DNA of 64,000 nucleotides from Diadema setosum (taxonomy: Eukaryota; Echinodermata; Echinoidea; Diadematoida; Diadematidae): contig CM067072.1 of assembly GCA_033980235.1 (NCBI GenBank), positions 24,785,692-24,849,691 of the forward strand. Reading direction: 5' to 3'. This document shows positions 1 to 14,585 of this stretch, piece by piece (within the stretch, counting starts at the first letter, position 1; each line of letters begins with the position of its first letter). The notes under the pieces were generated by a model that was not told where the DNA came from, made no database searches, and saw nothing but the letters and a program-made list of their open reading frames with translations. The translations under genes were made by a program, and so were the position numbers.

Positions 1-326
1 CAATGGGTAAGTTCCCTGAGATAATGCCTGCATACTCGTTTGTACCACAGTATTGTGTTTATTGGAAAGTAAACACCACATCGATAGCTAGCCTCCATGA
101 TTAATGTTTATTTTTTGTTGTTATGCCTTGATGCTTCATCGTGTATAGAGGTAATCGTCATGGAATTGTCTTCTTGTGCAGACTGCAGTTATACATTCAA
201 ATGAACTCATTCTCACAGGATGAAGCTACACATTAGATGGATGTCATTTGTAACAGTGTCTGTTGTGTGAAATGTTGCACAAAGGCTTTTCCATCTGTCT
301 ATTTATCTAGTGTATCCATCTATCTG

Positions 327-363
<37 letters not shown>

Positions 364-3300
364 TGCCTATCTATCTCATCTTTCAATCTATCTCTCTGTC
401 TGATTGTCTATCTGTTTATCTGTCTATCTACACATCTATCATCTGCGCCATATATTTCCACATTTTAGGACTTGTCAGACAATCTCGACAGTGGTCATAT
501 TTGCAATCAAGAACTATGAGAATAGAGTAAAAAATAAGCATTTTCCATTTTCCGAAGTCATTTCCTCCTTGGAGATCAGTATTCTCATAGAGCCCACTTG
601 AATATCAGTCGACATTTGAAAAACTAACCACCCTAAAATATACCACACATATGGTATACATTTGTACCTTTGTCTACATAATTTTCACACTGGAAGGTTA
701 ATATCCTTTCAAGCAGCATAATGTAGATGCCTGTACAGTGCACTCCTGTTATAACGAAACACTGTTATAATGAAATTCCGGTTACAAGGAAATAAACATT
801 CAGGCCGCAACGTTATCCTCTGTATGTTTTTTTTTTTATTGTTTATTTGTTCACTTAAAATGAAATATTGATTTATCGAAAGAAAATTGCTGGTCCCGAG
901 GACTTCGTTATGATAGGAGTTCGCTGTACTTTCTAAGACTAATAGACCTGGAAAGTTAAAACATAATTTTTTTTAATATTCTGTCATTGCTTCCATCAGA
1001 CATTCACTTGAACTTTGAGGAGAGGATAGCCAAACACATGGGAGTGGAAGAGGCGATCCTGTATGCCTATGGCTTCTCCACCGTAGCAAGTGCCATCCCA
1101 GCCTATGCCAAGAAAGGAGACCTCGTCTTCTGGTAAGTCAACCATCCACTGTCCATCATGTGGGAGAACATTCCCTCATACTGACTGTCACCAAAGGCAC
1201 TGCAGTGCAGAAAAATGTATTGAATGAGAATGAAGACAAACAAAACAAACTAAAACTTCCTAAATACAAAGTACATGTACCTAAAGGTCATTCAATTATA
1301 TTAACAGGGATAATGTATGACAGTGCACTATTTGTTGCTCACAAACCCCCATAATGTACAATCAAAACTGTACAAGAGCATTTGCCTCACAAATCCATCA
1401 GAATGGCTGGGTATGAAGTGTAAATATCAAATCTTATGAAGTAATCCCATGGCAACAGGTGGGAATTTTGCCATCTAACTGTGGTATCATTGGTACCCTG
1501 TTGCAAGCTCAAGATCTTCACAGAACATACGATGGCATGGAAAAAAACAACTACAAACAGACATAATAAAAGAACCACAGATAAGCTGAGCAGCATTTGC
1601 CTTGTAGATCTGCTAGAGTGTATTATTAGGGGTTATGCTAACCATATGATCATTCCCATTTTGCCAATAACCCCTGCAGTGATGAAGGAGTGGGCTTCTC
1701 TGTTCAGATGGGTCTTTTGGCCTCGCGTAGCAAGCTCAAGTTCTTCAAACACAATGACATGGCAGACTTGGAGAGGATTCTAGAGGAACAAGCTAAGGAA
1801 GACAAAAAGGTGAGACAAAGACATCAATATGAATAGGTGGGACTAGCCAGAGTTTTTTTTTTTTCTTCCCATTTTTTTTAAAGTGATGATGCTCTAGCAA
1901 GTTGTGCTTAAGAACTCAATGGTGTCAGCCTTTTTGTGCTACCATCATCCAAAATCTTACTGGATTTAGAGGATTTTAGTGAGGGTAGTACACATGAAGG
2001 AACTAAGGGACAAGGGTGTGCTGGAAAGAACTACCCGTAGTACCAAAGATAACAGGGATCATATTGCTGTGCACTGTCTCAATATAACTGATGACTGTAG
2101 GGTTATACATAGACTCTCATGCTGTGGTACTCATTTTCGTATTCTTTTTCAGATCTTATGCAGTCAACCTTGCCTACATCCATCTCGCTTAAGTCATATG
2201 ATTGCCTACGTCAATGGTCTTTTCAAGTCCACTTCTCTGTATATTCTATTGATTTTAATCCCTCATAAGTCCTAGTTATTTCTTCAGTCCAGATAGATTT
2301 GATTTTGGCAAGGTTGACTGTACTTGGATTTAACAATATGCATCACCTTGAAGAATTCCATGCATGTTTGGTGAATCACTGATGCTCTATTTGTATTGAA
2401 CCCTCATTTATGGACTGAATTTTAACCCTCAATAATTGTTCTGTGTTCACTCCATAATTCCTTTCCTTGCTACTTCACATTGGTACTGTAACAGCAAGAT
2501 GTTTCTGCACACTTTTGTGTACATTGCAATGAGATACTTCACTTTTATAGTTTCTACTCTGCAATGAAAAGTGGGATCATCGACACACACACCCATTGAT
2601 ACTACAATCAGAAGAGCAGGGCATCTATCATCATTTTCGCTATCATTATTTTCTTTTTCTACAGAATCCAAAGAAGGCTAAAGTGACGAGAAAGTTCATT
2701 GTTGTTGAGGGGCTCTATGTCAACCATGGGACCATCCTGGATGTCAAGAAATTGGTATAAAACTCTTTAGTCATTACATGAGTGCTTATGGTATTAAAAG
2801 ACTGTAACGTTAAGTTAGTACTAATGTAAGTGACACTTGTATATCACTATAAGAGTTGTTAACATGTCATTGTGTTTCATCTGGAGATGTACAATGATTA
2901 TGCATTTCTGTCCTTTTAGTCCTTTCTTTTCTTATTTCTTTTTTATTATTTGATGCATCTTCTTTTCTTTTTAAATGTTACTTCGGACCATCCTGCAATA
3001 ATAAAATGCAGATTTATTTTACATTTCCTTTGTTTTGTCTCAGCTTTGTGACTCTGCAATGCAGCTTTTGTTTTAATTGTTTTCTGATATATTTATCTTA
3101 ATTATTTTTTTTTAAAATCACTGATATCCATATATCAGTTTGTCTTGCCCATACTCCTTGCATCTATGTACATTACTGTCCATTGCATATTTGTATTTGT
3201 GTTGGTTGCTTTGAACTGATTCTTTCAGCTGTAATGCGGCTGCTCAGTAAATCCCCTGTTTACCAAGAATTAATAATAATGAGGAAAAAATATATATCCA

Positions 3301-6300
3301 ATGCAGATTGAGCTGAAGTATAAGTACAAGGTCCGCATCTTCTTGGATGAATCGATGTCATTCTGTGTGCTGGGTAAGACTGGGAGAGGAGTCACAGAAC
3401 ATGCAGGAGTTGATGTGAGTAAGACTTGATACCAACTAGATCATAAACTCTATGTAAGAGCCTTCCGCATTGTTATACTGCTCAGATAAATATTTTGAAA
3501 CAATTTTGCTTCATTTATCTTTTTTTTTTCCACATATAAAACTTTTGGCTTGTAGTTGAGAGATCTTTGTTGTAATATCCAAAGTTTGTTGTTATTTCAA
3601 AGTCGAGATATCATTGTCATTGTCAAGAAACAAAAAATAATCATTGAAAGTTGATTGGAAAATGTGATTTTTTTAATGGTGGATTCCTTTGTTTTGTCCA
3701 GCTTGCATTGGACAAAAGGACAAATGTTTCAATGATGTCACATCTTGGGAATCAATAAACATTTGTCTTAACAGAGAGTAATGCATCAATTTGGGAGAGC
3801 ACTCTTGTGTATTTCCAAATTAAGTAACTATTGAATGTTGTGCATCTAGTGGTTTGTGGATTGTTTATGCCCTCTTCTTGTTACATCGTCTTGCGAAAAT
3901 CAAAGTTCAAATTGATTTCAATGCGACAGGAGCATGACAGTAAAATTAATGTTTGCCATCCATTCTTCTACAGATCACAGATATTGACCTCATCTCAGTT
4001 TCCATGGAGGCTGCACTCGGGACATTGGGTGGATTCTGTCTGGGCAGCAGATATGTCGTCGACCATCAGGTGAGTAGGTCTCCATAGAATTACCAGCAAC
4101 TTATCAAAGCAGACGTACAATATGTAAATCAAACTCATCGAAATTGGAAGAAACTTAATGGTTATAGGAAAGGAAGGAAAGTTATGCCAGTACTGCACAG
4201 CATAAGTATCTTTGGAGGATTGGGTCTAGTGGTATGATTCAGAGAGTCTTTGTCAAATGGGTCTGTGCTCTGATTCAGAGTGCATTCTCCTCTAAAGGCT
4301 CCAGAGAATTCAAGGAAAAGGAAGGAATAGATGTAATATCCTGCTCATGTTCTTCTGCATCTGAATTCAGAGTTCTATGTATATTCTTAAGCTTTCAAAG
4401 AACCCTCAGCATCACCACCAACATGAGAGGTACTCCTGTGTTATTGTATTTACTGTGTAGTAGTGTGTACGTGACTGGCCACCACAAAACATTACACATC
4501 CATCTTTCAGTGACAAAGGACATCTGCCTATGGAATATGCTTTATGATTGATAGTGGTTACATTCATGGAGATCTCTCTTGTTGTTTGTTGTTGTATTTT
4601 TTTTTTTTTTTTGTATTGAGACAAGGAAATCTCAAGAACCTATTTCAATTAGATGTTCTAACAAAGCCTGAACTACTGCCATTCGGTTGACAGATTTTAC
4701 TAACAGGTTAAAATTTTTGCATCCCTTTGGAACAAAACTTGCTCCTCCAGGCAAAAAACAAACAAACAAACAAACAAAAAACAAACAAACAAACAAAAAA
4801 GCAAAAAAAAAAAAAAAAACCTCGCCGTAGGCCTGCTTGACATAGAACATAATTAGCGATTGATGCCCACAAATTAGATGTCGGGTATTGAAATGTAAGC
4901 AGTGGGAGTAGGACCAAGGATGCAGTGAAAACAATTGCTACTTGGTCTAGTACAAAATACCATCCACATATTTCAATACACTAGACAACCAGCTTTATTA
5001 TCATTTCACAATGTTGTGGTTTGTTCGGCAGCGACTGTCCGGTCTGGGCTACTGCTTCTCAGCATCCCTGCCCCCTATGCTGGCCACGGCGGCACTCACG
5101 GCCCTTGACCTCACCCAGCAGGAATCCGACATCTTTGACAGGCTGAGGTCAAAGAGCGAGTTTGTCCACCACCAGCTATCAGGGTGAGCTTGGCTTCTGT
5201 TTCACCAACAAAGAATGACACAGAGAAAAGCAACCCAATGTGCTTTTAGACTTTAGCCAAGACATGGCAAAGAGTGATGTGATAATAAAAAAGTGCAAAA
5301 AATAATGTAAAACGAAGAATGTTCACATGCATTTCAATTTTGCGAATTTCGCAATTGAAATGCATGTAAAGTTCTTGTCTACACTATACGCATTGAATGT
5401 TACAGGCAACTCACGAAAATTTCATGCTGCAAAAAAGGCCATCGGCTCCAATTCACGAAAATTTCATGCTGCAAAAGTATTGTGTTTTACAGTATATTCC
5501 ATCATCAGTGATGAAAATTGAACAATCGCGTGGAATTTCATGCACAGGGTAAATGGAAGGTGAGCTTGCAGTCTACTTCATGGTGTTGCCAATTTGAGCT
5601 TGATTAACCACAACTTCACAAAACTATCATAACTTTCCTACTTTTCATCAGAATTCACTCAAACTTTCACTGTCTCATTTCTCTCATTTTCCTGCTTCTG
5701 TCCACACAAACTTAATTTTTAAGATGGACTTCCCCTTTGAGAATTGAATTGCAGACCTTTAACAACCATTGCCCTATTATCAAGCCAATGACTACAGTGT
5801 ATATTATCGTGGAGTGGAGTCTTGATGTATTGGATGTCCTGTTTAGGTTGCCAGGTTACCGGTTAGATGGGGACATCATCTCTCCCATCAAGCATCTCAG
5901 ACTGGAGGAGACCAGCGGAGATTGGGGTCAAGATCTGGGCATTCTGGAGAGGATCGTTAACAGGGTAAGGGCAGCAGACATCTGGTCATGTGATCTAATT
6001 CACAGCAGATACCAGACAATGCAGGGAACACAGTTGCCTTTTACATATCAATACTCTATATTAAAGAAAAAAAAGAAAGAAATGAAGTAAAGCAGGGTAT
6101 TATCGTTATCTTGATATTCATTATGTGAGCTTAGGATTATTGTTTGTATAGGGTGTGTGAGCAGAAGACTACTTTACAAAAGGGGGGAGGGAGGCTGTAA
6201 TGTAATTTGCAAATGTCACATTTTATTACACATTATGTTGTAGATTTCCAGAAGGGTTGAGATATTCCAACAGCATGGCAGTAATTTTCTGCAACTATTG

Positions 6301-7904
6301 ACAGTCTACAGAGACTGAAACATTTTTATGCTTGAAGACTACTGATATAATGTCGCCATTTTTTCACAGCTGCAAAAAGACCTTTGTCAGTGATGATCTC
6401 GGCATATTTTATGCCACTTGAAGGCACTGGTCAGCCAGCAGAGATACATTTGTTCATGGCCACAAATGCGCATTTCCCTGGTGAGCCTTTGCCATGAATA
6501 ATAGAGTGTCATGGTGTTTGCTTACTTGATTGCCTAGACACTCTCAAATAACATTGGATATTTGTTTACGAATAGTTCTGCATGGACACCAATTCTTCCT
6601 AAATTTGTCTTGCCTGTGCTATTAAAGTACAATGTTATCTCTTTGGCATATTGTTTCATGTACAGGCTCTGGATGAGGGTGTGGTCCTAACTGTGGCCCG
6701 GTATCTTGAGGAAGAAGAGGCTTTCCTACCACCACCCAGGTACGCTATTACCCCCCATTCAGGACCAGTCCTAATTAGTCGACACTCTGTAGCTGGAGTC
6801 TATGGGAGAAAGTGTAGTGTAGCAGAATCATATCATATCTATGGGCCACCGCACACTACATGACTTTGCCACAATTTATATGACTTAATGACTGGAAACG
6901 TGACATCACCAGCCTTGCCAGTTTCCAGCCATGTGACTGGGTCCCATTGCCAGTGGTAGAGATCATTTGACATGTCAGGTTTTTCACGACCGGTCATGGA
7001 CTTCCAGCTAATCACGCTACAGTATACTGTTGCCAATACAATTGTAAGCCTAGCTGTGTAGTCTGATCACATTGTGTGCGGTGTCAAGTCATGGGACTGG
7101 TTGTACAATGTATGACCTGGCTTGCCTCTGCAGTTGTGTTACTGCTTGGATTGTATTAGTGCATTATGGGCTTAACTTGTAGTCTTTACCTAAAGTTACT
7201 TCCATGCAATGCAAGCATGCTGCTGAAAAGGCAGTTGATTTAGGAGAGGAGAATGTTTGCAGCTGAGGAAATTATTTTCTGTATCACAATTTGTACAAAC
7301 ATACTTGCTGCAGGGAGAGCTTTCTTAACTGTTAATGATGTCTGCATGATATGTCAAATGACACTTTTAGTGGAAACATTGGCAGATTTACGTCATACCC
7401 ATCACCATAAAGATGAGTAACCCGGCGAATTATTACTATGCTTTCAGTATGGGACAAGATGTATGATTATCAATAGTCCTCATTGGAAATGAAGACAGTA
7501 ATCCTAAAATTGATGTTTATGTCTGCAAAGAGACAAGTGTTTCAAATTACGTAACAATTTCACTTATTCAAATATGCAAGGAGAAAAAAAAAAAGGAAGA
7601 TAGGAGGTGATATACTACTACAGAAAAATTGGTGAAATTATCTCTCCCATGTGACACAGCCAACATTCAGCAAATTTATGGTGAGCACGTACTATCAGCT
7701 GATGATTAGGAATTAATTGCCAAATTCTAATTTGTATGTATATGTTCATGAAGATTCATTTTCATAAATATGGATTTCATCTTCCGTCTTATTCACAGCA
7801 TCAGGGTGGCGGTCAATGTGACCTTGACCGATGACCAGCTGACCAAGGTGACTTCCGTCATCAGGACACAGGCTGCGATGGTTCTAAGGGAGACAGCGAA
7901 GTAG
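1..7904 (+). CDS. SPTLC1: Serine palmitoyltransferase subunit 1 (SPTLC1), 3' part, 10 exons
   Basis: Non-catalytic subunit of the ER-membrane serine palmitoyltransferase, which condenses serine with palmitoyl-CoA in the first step of sphingolipid synthesis. Exons seen: 1-6 (tail of one that starts outside the window), 1000-1132, 1680-1809, 2665-2754, 3307-3414, 3974-4069, 5032-5183, 5847-5964, 6666-6739, 7799-7904; all have GT-AG borders and the phases join without a break to a TAG at 7902. The 336 residues present correspond to about residue 138 to the end of the 473-residue human protein. Segments that match closely are [24 protein letters not shown], [23 protein letters not shown] and [10 protein letters not shown]. 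Family knowledge: this subunit belongs to the alpha-oxoamine synthase fold but lacks the PLP lysine, which is on SPTLC2. The N-terminal membrane segment lies outside the window. Identification is firm; exon borders are by eye. Confidence 0.95.
310..362. repeat. (TATC)n microsatellite
   Basis: A run of TATC/ATCT units in an SPTLC1 intron, with degenerate units continuing to about 440. It creates the low-complexity Leu-Ser-Ile-Tyr open frame here, which is not a gene. Confidence 0.9.
733..930. repeat. MITE-like inverted repeat, GTACAGTGCACTCC family, copy 1
   Basis: The ends are complementary: CACTCCTGTTATAACGAA on the left and TTCGTTATGATAGGAGT with CGCTGTAC on the right. A second copy is at 31302-31494. 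Short non-autonomous element in an intron of SPTLC1. Confidence 0.7.
5306..5493. repeat. MITE-like element, GTAAAAC/TTCATGC family, copy 1
   Basis: Contains two spaced copies of an ACGAAAATTTCATGC block, a GGCCATCGGCTCCAATTC segment and TGTAAAAC/GTTTTACA ends. Relatives occur at 9995-10135, 26921-27113, 35938-36143 and 58903-59083, some in reverse orientation. Confidence 0.65.
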
Positions 7905-7967
7905 GTTTATCCCAGCGCACCGGACAAAGGACATCTCAGTGAAGAAATCCCTGTTTTTGTTTTTGTT

Positions 7968-8010
<43 letters not shown>

Positions 8011-9994
8011 TCATGTGCTCATAGGAAGTTTATCACTTACTTTGGACTGAATCTTGACATCGAGTCATTGGGTGCTGAATGTTAAGGGTTGTCAAAAATG
8101 ACCCTCTGTATTACTGCTTACATTTTCAAGTGGTGCATCTTTGTAAGAGTTTGATATAAAACTTTTGGTTGGGGAAGGTGGAATAATGTTATTACCATGG
8201 CCTATGCTTAATCAATGCTATGACAAAGGAAACAACCACTGAACCATATCAGCGGAACACAGATGTTTTGCCATTTTAAATGAAATTGCAAGCAAACACC
8301 CAAAAAAAAAACAATTTTATCTTTTTTTAATGTGGTCATATTTTTGTTTTGTTTTTTGTGTAGGATATGGTAACAAAAATTGTATCTCAGACTTCCCACA
8401 AGTTACCCCAGCTCTCATCAAGTGTAGCGTACAGTGTTTAGTACCGGCGTAGTACATCTCAGTAATGTGATGAAGAAGTATACAGCTTCTTTCATGAGTA
8501 GCATACATGTACCTTGTCAGTTGTGATTAGAATTGGTGGGCAGTTTGTAGAAAGGTCTTGTGAATACCAAAAGCAGCATAGCAGCTCTGAATAACAAAAT
8601 AGATATCCGTTTTTAGTGTAATAGAAACTGTTCAACATCCCCCAACTACGGCATTTGACAAGATTTTGCTGAAACATAGTTATTCTCTGTAACTCAGACC
8701 TTTTTTTTGATCATTTTTGTTTCATTGGGTGGAAAAGGAAATGGACATTCAGTAGTTTCTGTGTTTGATCACCTGGAGAGCTGAGGATATGTGATTTTTT
8801 GAGGTTACTGTGCTGCATGACACGTTTTTCGTTTGAAAATGTTGACGGCATTGTTAATGCATCAGTACTGAATTCCTTGCAGTATCCCAATAACATGAAG
8901 CTACTATTGTCACATGACAATTGAATTACACACAACAAACATAAGAGCCTTTCTTTTGTAGTAAAGTCATGTGTGCAATTGTGCTGTGTGTTTTTTTTTT
9001 TATTTAATCAACAGAGTGTTATGTCTAATTTCCAATTTGTATAGTCAGATAACTTTCAATTCCTTATGAGGTACATACTTTAGTTATGGGCATATTTTTA
9101 TTATTTGTCATCTGTTATTGTGACTTATTGTGCTGTAAACATGATTAATGCAAAATGATAGAATCTAAAACCACTTTGAAAAAGACAATAAAAATCTGTG
9201 TTGATGATTGATATTCCATGGTGTGTAGTTAGCAATGCATTTAAGTATTGGGTAATGTGATTGCTGGATATGTTTTGTTGTTTAAATGGATTTGCCAGTG
9301 AAGTGTTTAGCTTGTCTGTCATTCATAAATTCCTTTTGTGGTTGTGTTAAGTTTGACAGAGATTAACATGGTATTGGCTGGCTCATGAAAGTTGAACAAC
9401 AGGCAAGTGGATGATTTGACAACTTTTGTATAGATATGTCGGTTTCTGTATTGTTCTTATAAAGTCATATTTTTTATACAAGGGTCAGATAAAATTGATA
9501 GGATTTACTACTTGGGAAGTAAAATATGTGTTGTATGTGATCAAACATTGAAAAAAAAACCAACAGTGCATCATCGTTGAGTCATTTGTCTTTCCTAGTA
9601 TTGACCTCCAAGGGAGTAAATGATATAGATGTGGTGACTGAAACAAGAATAAGTGTTATGATTGATCTGAGACAGTGAGTATAGATACAAAGTCTTGTAA
9701 TGAAGGATATCGACTGTTCTTTGGATCACATAAGACAGTCATGGTCTAGTAATCTAAAACCAATGGGTGTATTTAGCTGTAAAGCTTTCATGTGCTTTCA
9801 TTGCTTGTCGGGGCATCTGTGGGCTAGCCTTTAAGTGAGGATATCCTGAATCTGTCAATGAAGAGGGAATGATAAGATTCCCCCTTGTCCCTGTAATACC
9901 ATAATATCTTTTGTGTTGGGCAGTGTACTACAAAATCAGAACTTTATGAGTGAAACTTTTACAAATTTAGGGAGGAGCCAAGATTCATGAAAAA

Positions 9995-10135
9995 GTAAAA
10001 TACAAGCAAAAGTTTTTTTCATACACAATGTATTGAATGCCAGTTGCCAATTTGCGAAAGTTTCATGCCACAAAAAAAGGCCATCAGCTCCAATTCCCTG
10101 AAGTCTCATGCCATGAATGTTTCTGGTTTTTTAGT
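9995..10135. repeat. MITE-like element, GTAAAAC/TTCATGC family, copy 2 (partial)
   Basis: Carries the AGGCCATCAGCTCCAATTC segment flanked by TTTCATGCC blocks, but one end is degraded. Same family and orientation as 5306-5493. Confidence 0.55.
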
Positions 10136-10638
10136 ATTGCTGCACCCCAATGGGTTTAAACTTAACAGGAAGGTCAAGTTTGGAGTAAAAAGCTTGCAAA
10201 GTTCGAGCTTAAGTGCGTGACTGCATAAATTGTTGATTGTACATCATGGCGATCCCTGATTTCTTTTAACCCCTCCCATTTCTATTCATCTGTTTGCATC
10301 TGCCTAACTTTTGTCAAATTTTGCTTCAACCTACCACCTAACATTGCAATGAGAAATTTGATTGCCATTTTGGTTCCAATGGTCTCTTCTTGTGTCCTCT
10401 ATCTGACTCTGGTTGACAGTTTTATTATAATTCAACATATTGATCATGAACAACAAGTATGCAATATGACTTGTGCACTCCTTAAGCAAGCATTATGAGA
10501 TTTAACAAACATTTGAATACAGCTGTGACTACGTCTTGTGTATTGGACTTGCTGTTATCAAAGAGCTATCTTTTTTTGTTTCTTTCATTGCCAAGCGGTT
10601 TGGTATCTTAACCTGACATATTGAAAACTAAGATGAAT

Positions 10639-10866
10639 ATACTGTATACGCTGTTATTTTCACATGCATTTATTGTCGCGAATTAGGAGGTCACAGACAT
10701 TTTCACAAGATGTTTTTTGCGAATTGACGCAGAGGCCTTCATAAGCGCAATATTACCTTTAATAGCGCATGGGGACATTTTCGCATGATGTTAAAGTTGT
10801 GGTCCAACTGTGATTTGCAAAATTCACAAAAATTAAACCCTCGTGAAAATAACAGCTTTTACAGTA
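10639..10866. repeat. MITE-like inverted repeat, ACTGTATACGCTGTTATTTT family
   Basis: The left end ACTGTATACGCTGTTATTTTC is complementary to the right end GAAAATAACAGCTTTTACAGT. Partial relatives lie at about 37949-38040 and 38631-38741. Confidence 0.6.
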
Positions 10867-11379
10867 TTAGATGCACAGAGTCACTTGGACTTTGTGTGTT
10901 CATTATATTGTATTATAGCAGGGATTACGATGTAAAGTATACAGGATAGGTATATTTTTGTCATGAAGAGAAAAAAAAAGAAAAAGAATTTTGTATGCAG
11001 TATTCTAGAGGAGTGAAGTGATGACACAAACACAAAACTTTTTTTTTGAAAGTTATTTTGGTAGCAGGGTTAACCTTGTCATAGTTTTTCAATGGGAAAG
11101 TGATATCATACACATGGGTTTTAAAATCACAAATTGTGTGTATTCCCTCATTGAAATATTTGACAACTGTGTGAAAGGGCTATGATATTTCATTGAGGGC
11201 AAAGCAGTGGATTACAACGGAGGATTATCTACATAGCCTCTGTCAGGATGCCCTGTTCACATGATGTCGCTCAGCCTCTGTCAGGATGCCCTGTTCACAT
11301 GTTGTTACTTGTATAATCTCTTCATGAAATCGTCTCCCGGTCTTACAGTGTAAGTCTCTGAGTGTTTGATTTTCGTTAC

Positions 11380-11727
11380 AATATAGACCGATTCTGTGAT
11401 GCGCTATGTGTATTTTTGGCATGGGCAGCGCCATTACTGCGGTGTCTCAGCCGACCCCCCCCCCCCCCTCCTCTCTCCCCACCCCTCTCACGCGCACGGA
11501 ATGAAAAACTGATGCATGGTTGTTTTAGCCAATGGGCGTCTCGTACTGAGTGCGCGAATGCTTGCTTAATGCGCGAACCTTTGTTACAAGTGCGCGATAA
11601 ACATGTTGCCCGGGGGTGGAGGAGAGGAGGGGGGGGGGTCGGCTAAGACACCTCAAAATGAGCTCATGGCTGCGCCCAGTGCCACAAATTGTCTGCTGCC
11701 CTCAACGAACCCGAATCGGTATATAGT
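11380..11727. repeat. Fold-back element with C-run and G-run arms
   Basis: Left arm ATATAGACCGATTC ... GCGGTGTCTCAGCCGACCCC; right arm GGGGTCGGCTAAGACACC ... GAATCGGTATATA. The arms pair with each other over several blocks. The C-run (11453-11468) and G-run (11630-11638) sit facing each other. Confidence 0.65.
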
Positions 11728-12830
11728 ACCGGTAGCAAGATGTAGCTATAAGCTTCATGTCAGTATTTAACTTGTATAATTTCTGCAGTGGAAGGTGTAC
11801 TCATAAATAGAAGTAGCTTGCGGGGAGCTAATGTTTCGTATTTTATGATTTGATATGTTCAATAAAATTATATGTCATTGTATCATTAACATGATGTATT
11901 GCCCTGAAATTGATACTACTCATGAGAGTTCAAGACCATATTACGTATTCAACCCTGAACCCTATACCACCTAGAGACTGCTTGTGGTGCCAACATCCTC
12001 TTGCTGGAGAAAGCTGTAAATCTTAAACTGCTTTGCACATGTCAAGACAAATTAATTGTGTATTTTGAGGGGATTCAATTTTGGAGTACAGTGAAGTAGG
12101 GATGGTACAAACCAGCTATCAAACACGCACATTTCCACAGACTGTGCTCTCCACATGCATACACTCACATGCACACATACTTACTTGTTGACGTAAGGGA
12201 AGAAAACCATTTGGCTTGGCCTGGATGCAATGTATTCATAAACTCTGTTCATGTGCAAAACACTTTTGTGTACTACATTTAGGTATTTGCTTTGGAAAGG
12301 GACCACATTTCTGCACTCCTGAGGTTGAATACCCAGGAGGTAATAGTTGGAGAGATGCAACTGTGCAAATTTAGACTCCTCGAAGCTGTTTTCTGCAGTA
12401 TAGTATAAAGGAATTTAATGAAGTGAGCCTCATTTGTTGGGACACTGATTCATTTCTACTTATGTAATTTGCAGATGTATATATTCATGACATCATGTGT
12501 TTTGTCAAATAAAATATTTCACACAGAGTTTTTGGAGGGCGTATACAATGTATTATCCAAAGAGGTGTACAGGTACTACATTTTTAACCAACATTTGTGC
12601 ATGTGTGTGTTTGTTTGCTTGTGTATGTAAAGGGAGTGTCTCATACTGCCTCAATCCGCATGTCACTAAGTTTTCATTCAATATTCTCAGTTCACTGATG
12701 AAATCCCAGGTAGCTCAGGTCTTCACACATGTGCAAAAGAGAACAGTTAGGACAGCTGTACAAACCACTTCGTATCTCACATTATTCTGTCATCAAAACA
12801 GTAGGGGTCTACTATTTTTTTTTTTTTTTA

Positions 12831-13332
12831 AATGTAACGTCTAAAGAGATCCTTGCCATTTGATCGGTTGTTTGACATTGATCATTCGGCCCATTTCACT
12901 ATGATGTCATCGTCCGTGCAATTGTGACTCTAAATATATTACCGTGCAATTTTGGATGTACAGTGTATACGATTTGCTCCATTGCACGTACTCCGAGAGC
13001 CTTGCACACTGCGAACACTTGTGTTTGCAGTGTTTATGCAACAGCACGTTAGCGTAAAGCGCTCAGTGAGTACTCTCTCGATCGCAGATCCCGCACATTC
13101 TCTCTTGTTTCTAAATTCATAAAACATCAAATGACAAGGATCTACTTTAGACGTTATATAAAACAAATAATGAATGTTTTTCATTCGCTCGATGGACAGA
13201 ATATTCAATCCAGTGAAAGATGAAATGTAGATCCATTCAACTCCGCTGCACCTTGTTGAATGGATCATTTCATCTTTCACCTCATGAAATATTCCGTCCA
13301 TTGCACTCATAAACATTCATTATTTGTATGAT
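12831..13332. repeat. Two adjacent fold-back elements
   Basis: Outer left unit: AACGTCTAAAGAGATCCTTG (from about 12835) pairs with CAAGGATCTACTTTAGACGTT (13136-13156). Right unit: ACAAATAATGAATGTTT (from about 13163) pairs with AAACATTCATTATTTGT (13311-13327), with GTGAAAGATGAAAT against ATTTCATCTTTCAC inside. Confidence 0.6.
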
Positions 13333-14372
13333 ATATATCTTATACCTCCAACACAGCAAGAAAACACAGGAAAAAAAAAACATAAGGAGTAGTTAACATT
13401 TAACTTGCATGTCTTTCCATTTATACAAAAATAAATCTATGTACAAATATTGCATTGTTCCACATCAATCCTAGAGGTATATATCTTTATGAAATCAATA
13501 CACCCTACTGGACTGGAATGAGCAATGGCTCCCAAAGGCATACATACTTGAATATGAATATAAAATGCGAGTGTTATGCAAAGCTACATTATGTTGGGTT
13601 TGAGGATCACTTCACTTTTGCACACATCCCACAATCTCACATAACATGATCTCTAGGTATTTAGTAAAAGCACAAATATAATGTAAAGTCACAATAACCT
13701 AATAGCATGCTTTTGAAGTTTTTTGTTTTTTGGTTGTTTTTTTGTTTTTTTTTTGTTTTTGTTTTTGTTTTGTTTTTTTGGGGGGGTACACTGAACTTTC
13801 TGTGACCCCTGATTTTCCTTTTTAAGGATTGCTGGCGTACATGATGTACATCCAAGCAAATGTTGGACCACTGACCAGTACGTTTAGACATCTAACATTA
13901 TATCATACTCTTGATTTCTAATGCAGAATTTACATCACACAGAACCGACTGACTGCCATGATATTAAAACTGCAAATCATTGAGAATCTGCTATACTGAA
14001 ACAAATGATACAAGCCTCGCCACTAACTTTTTTTCTCTGGTCGCCCATTGGCGCGACTAATATCTTGTCATTTGAAGTTTTGGTTGATCAAAAGAGAAAT
14101 ACGTTGGCCCAAAATACATGTAAGATGAAACAGAACAACCATTTTTAATCTTTAGATGCCTGATCGCACCATCAAAAGATACAATGGAAATTTGATGGCC
14201 TGACAAAAATTTTTAGTGGCCCCAGGCCAAAGGGCCACTGCTCCTGTCAAGTCTTGAACAATATATAAAAACTTAGACCATTGTACATAAACATTCAATC
14301 TCTTGTAGCCTACTGTAGATCATTAGATGGATATCCTGGTCATGTGACAGGGAAATCAGTCTCTTGCTGACT

Positions 14373-14585
14373 AATGTAAAAGCGGAAATTTTCGCGGTGT
14401 TGAAATTTTCGTGCATTTCGCGCAACCAGAATCCAGTGCGAAAATAAAAGCACGCAAATATTTTTGCATGCCATATGTTTCAGTGGTTGCTGTCTTGATT
14501 GCGCGGGAATTAAAAACACGTGAAACTCTTCTCACCCAGACAAGCGCGAAAAATTAGTCGCGCAAAAATATCCACTATTACAGTA
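14373..14585. repeat. MITE-like element, GTAAAAGTGGAAATTTT family, copy 1
   Basis: Ends TGTAAAAGCGGAAATTTTCG and AAAATATCCACTATTACAGT are near-complementary; the interior has TTTCGCGCAACCAGAA. Other copies: 16898-17095, 33318-33530, 38957-39171, 52367-52562. Confidence 0.75.

Noticed and set aside
4215..4290. GGTCTAGTGGTATGATTC resembles the 5' half of tRNA-Pro/Glu
   Set aside because: No B box or paired anticodon and T arms follow, so it is at most a tRNA-derived fragment.
11362..11646. 94-codon open frame with a poly-proline run
   Set aside because: The prolines come from the C-run arm of a fold-back element.
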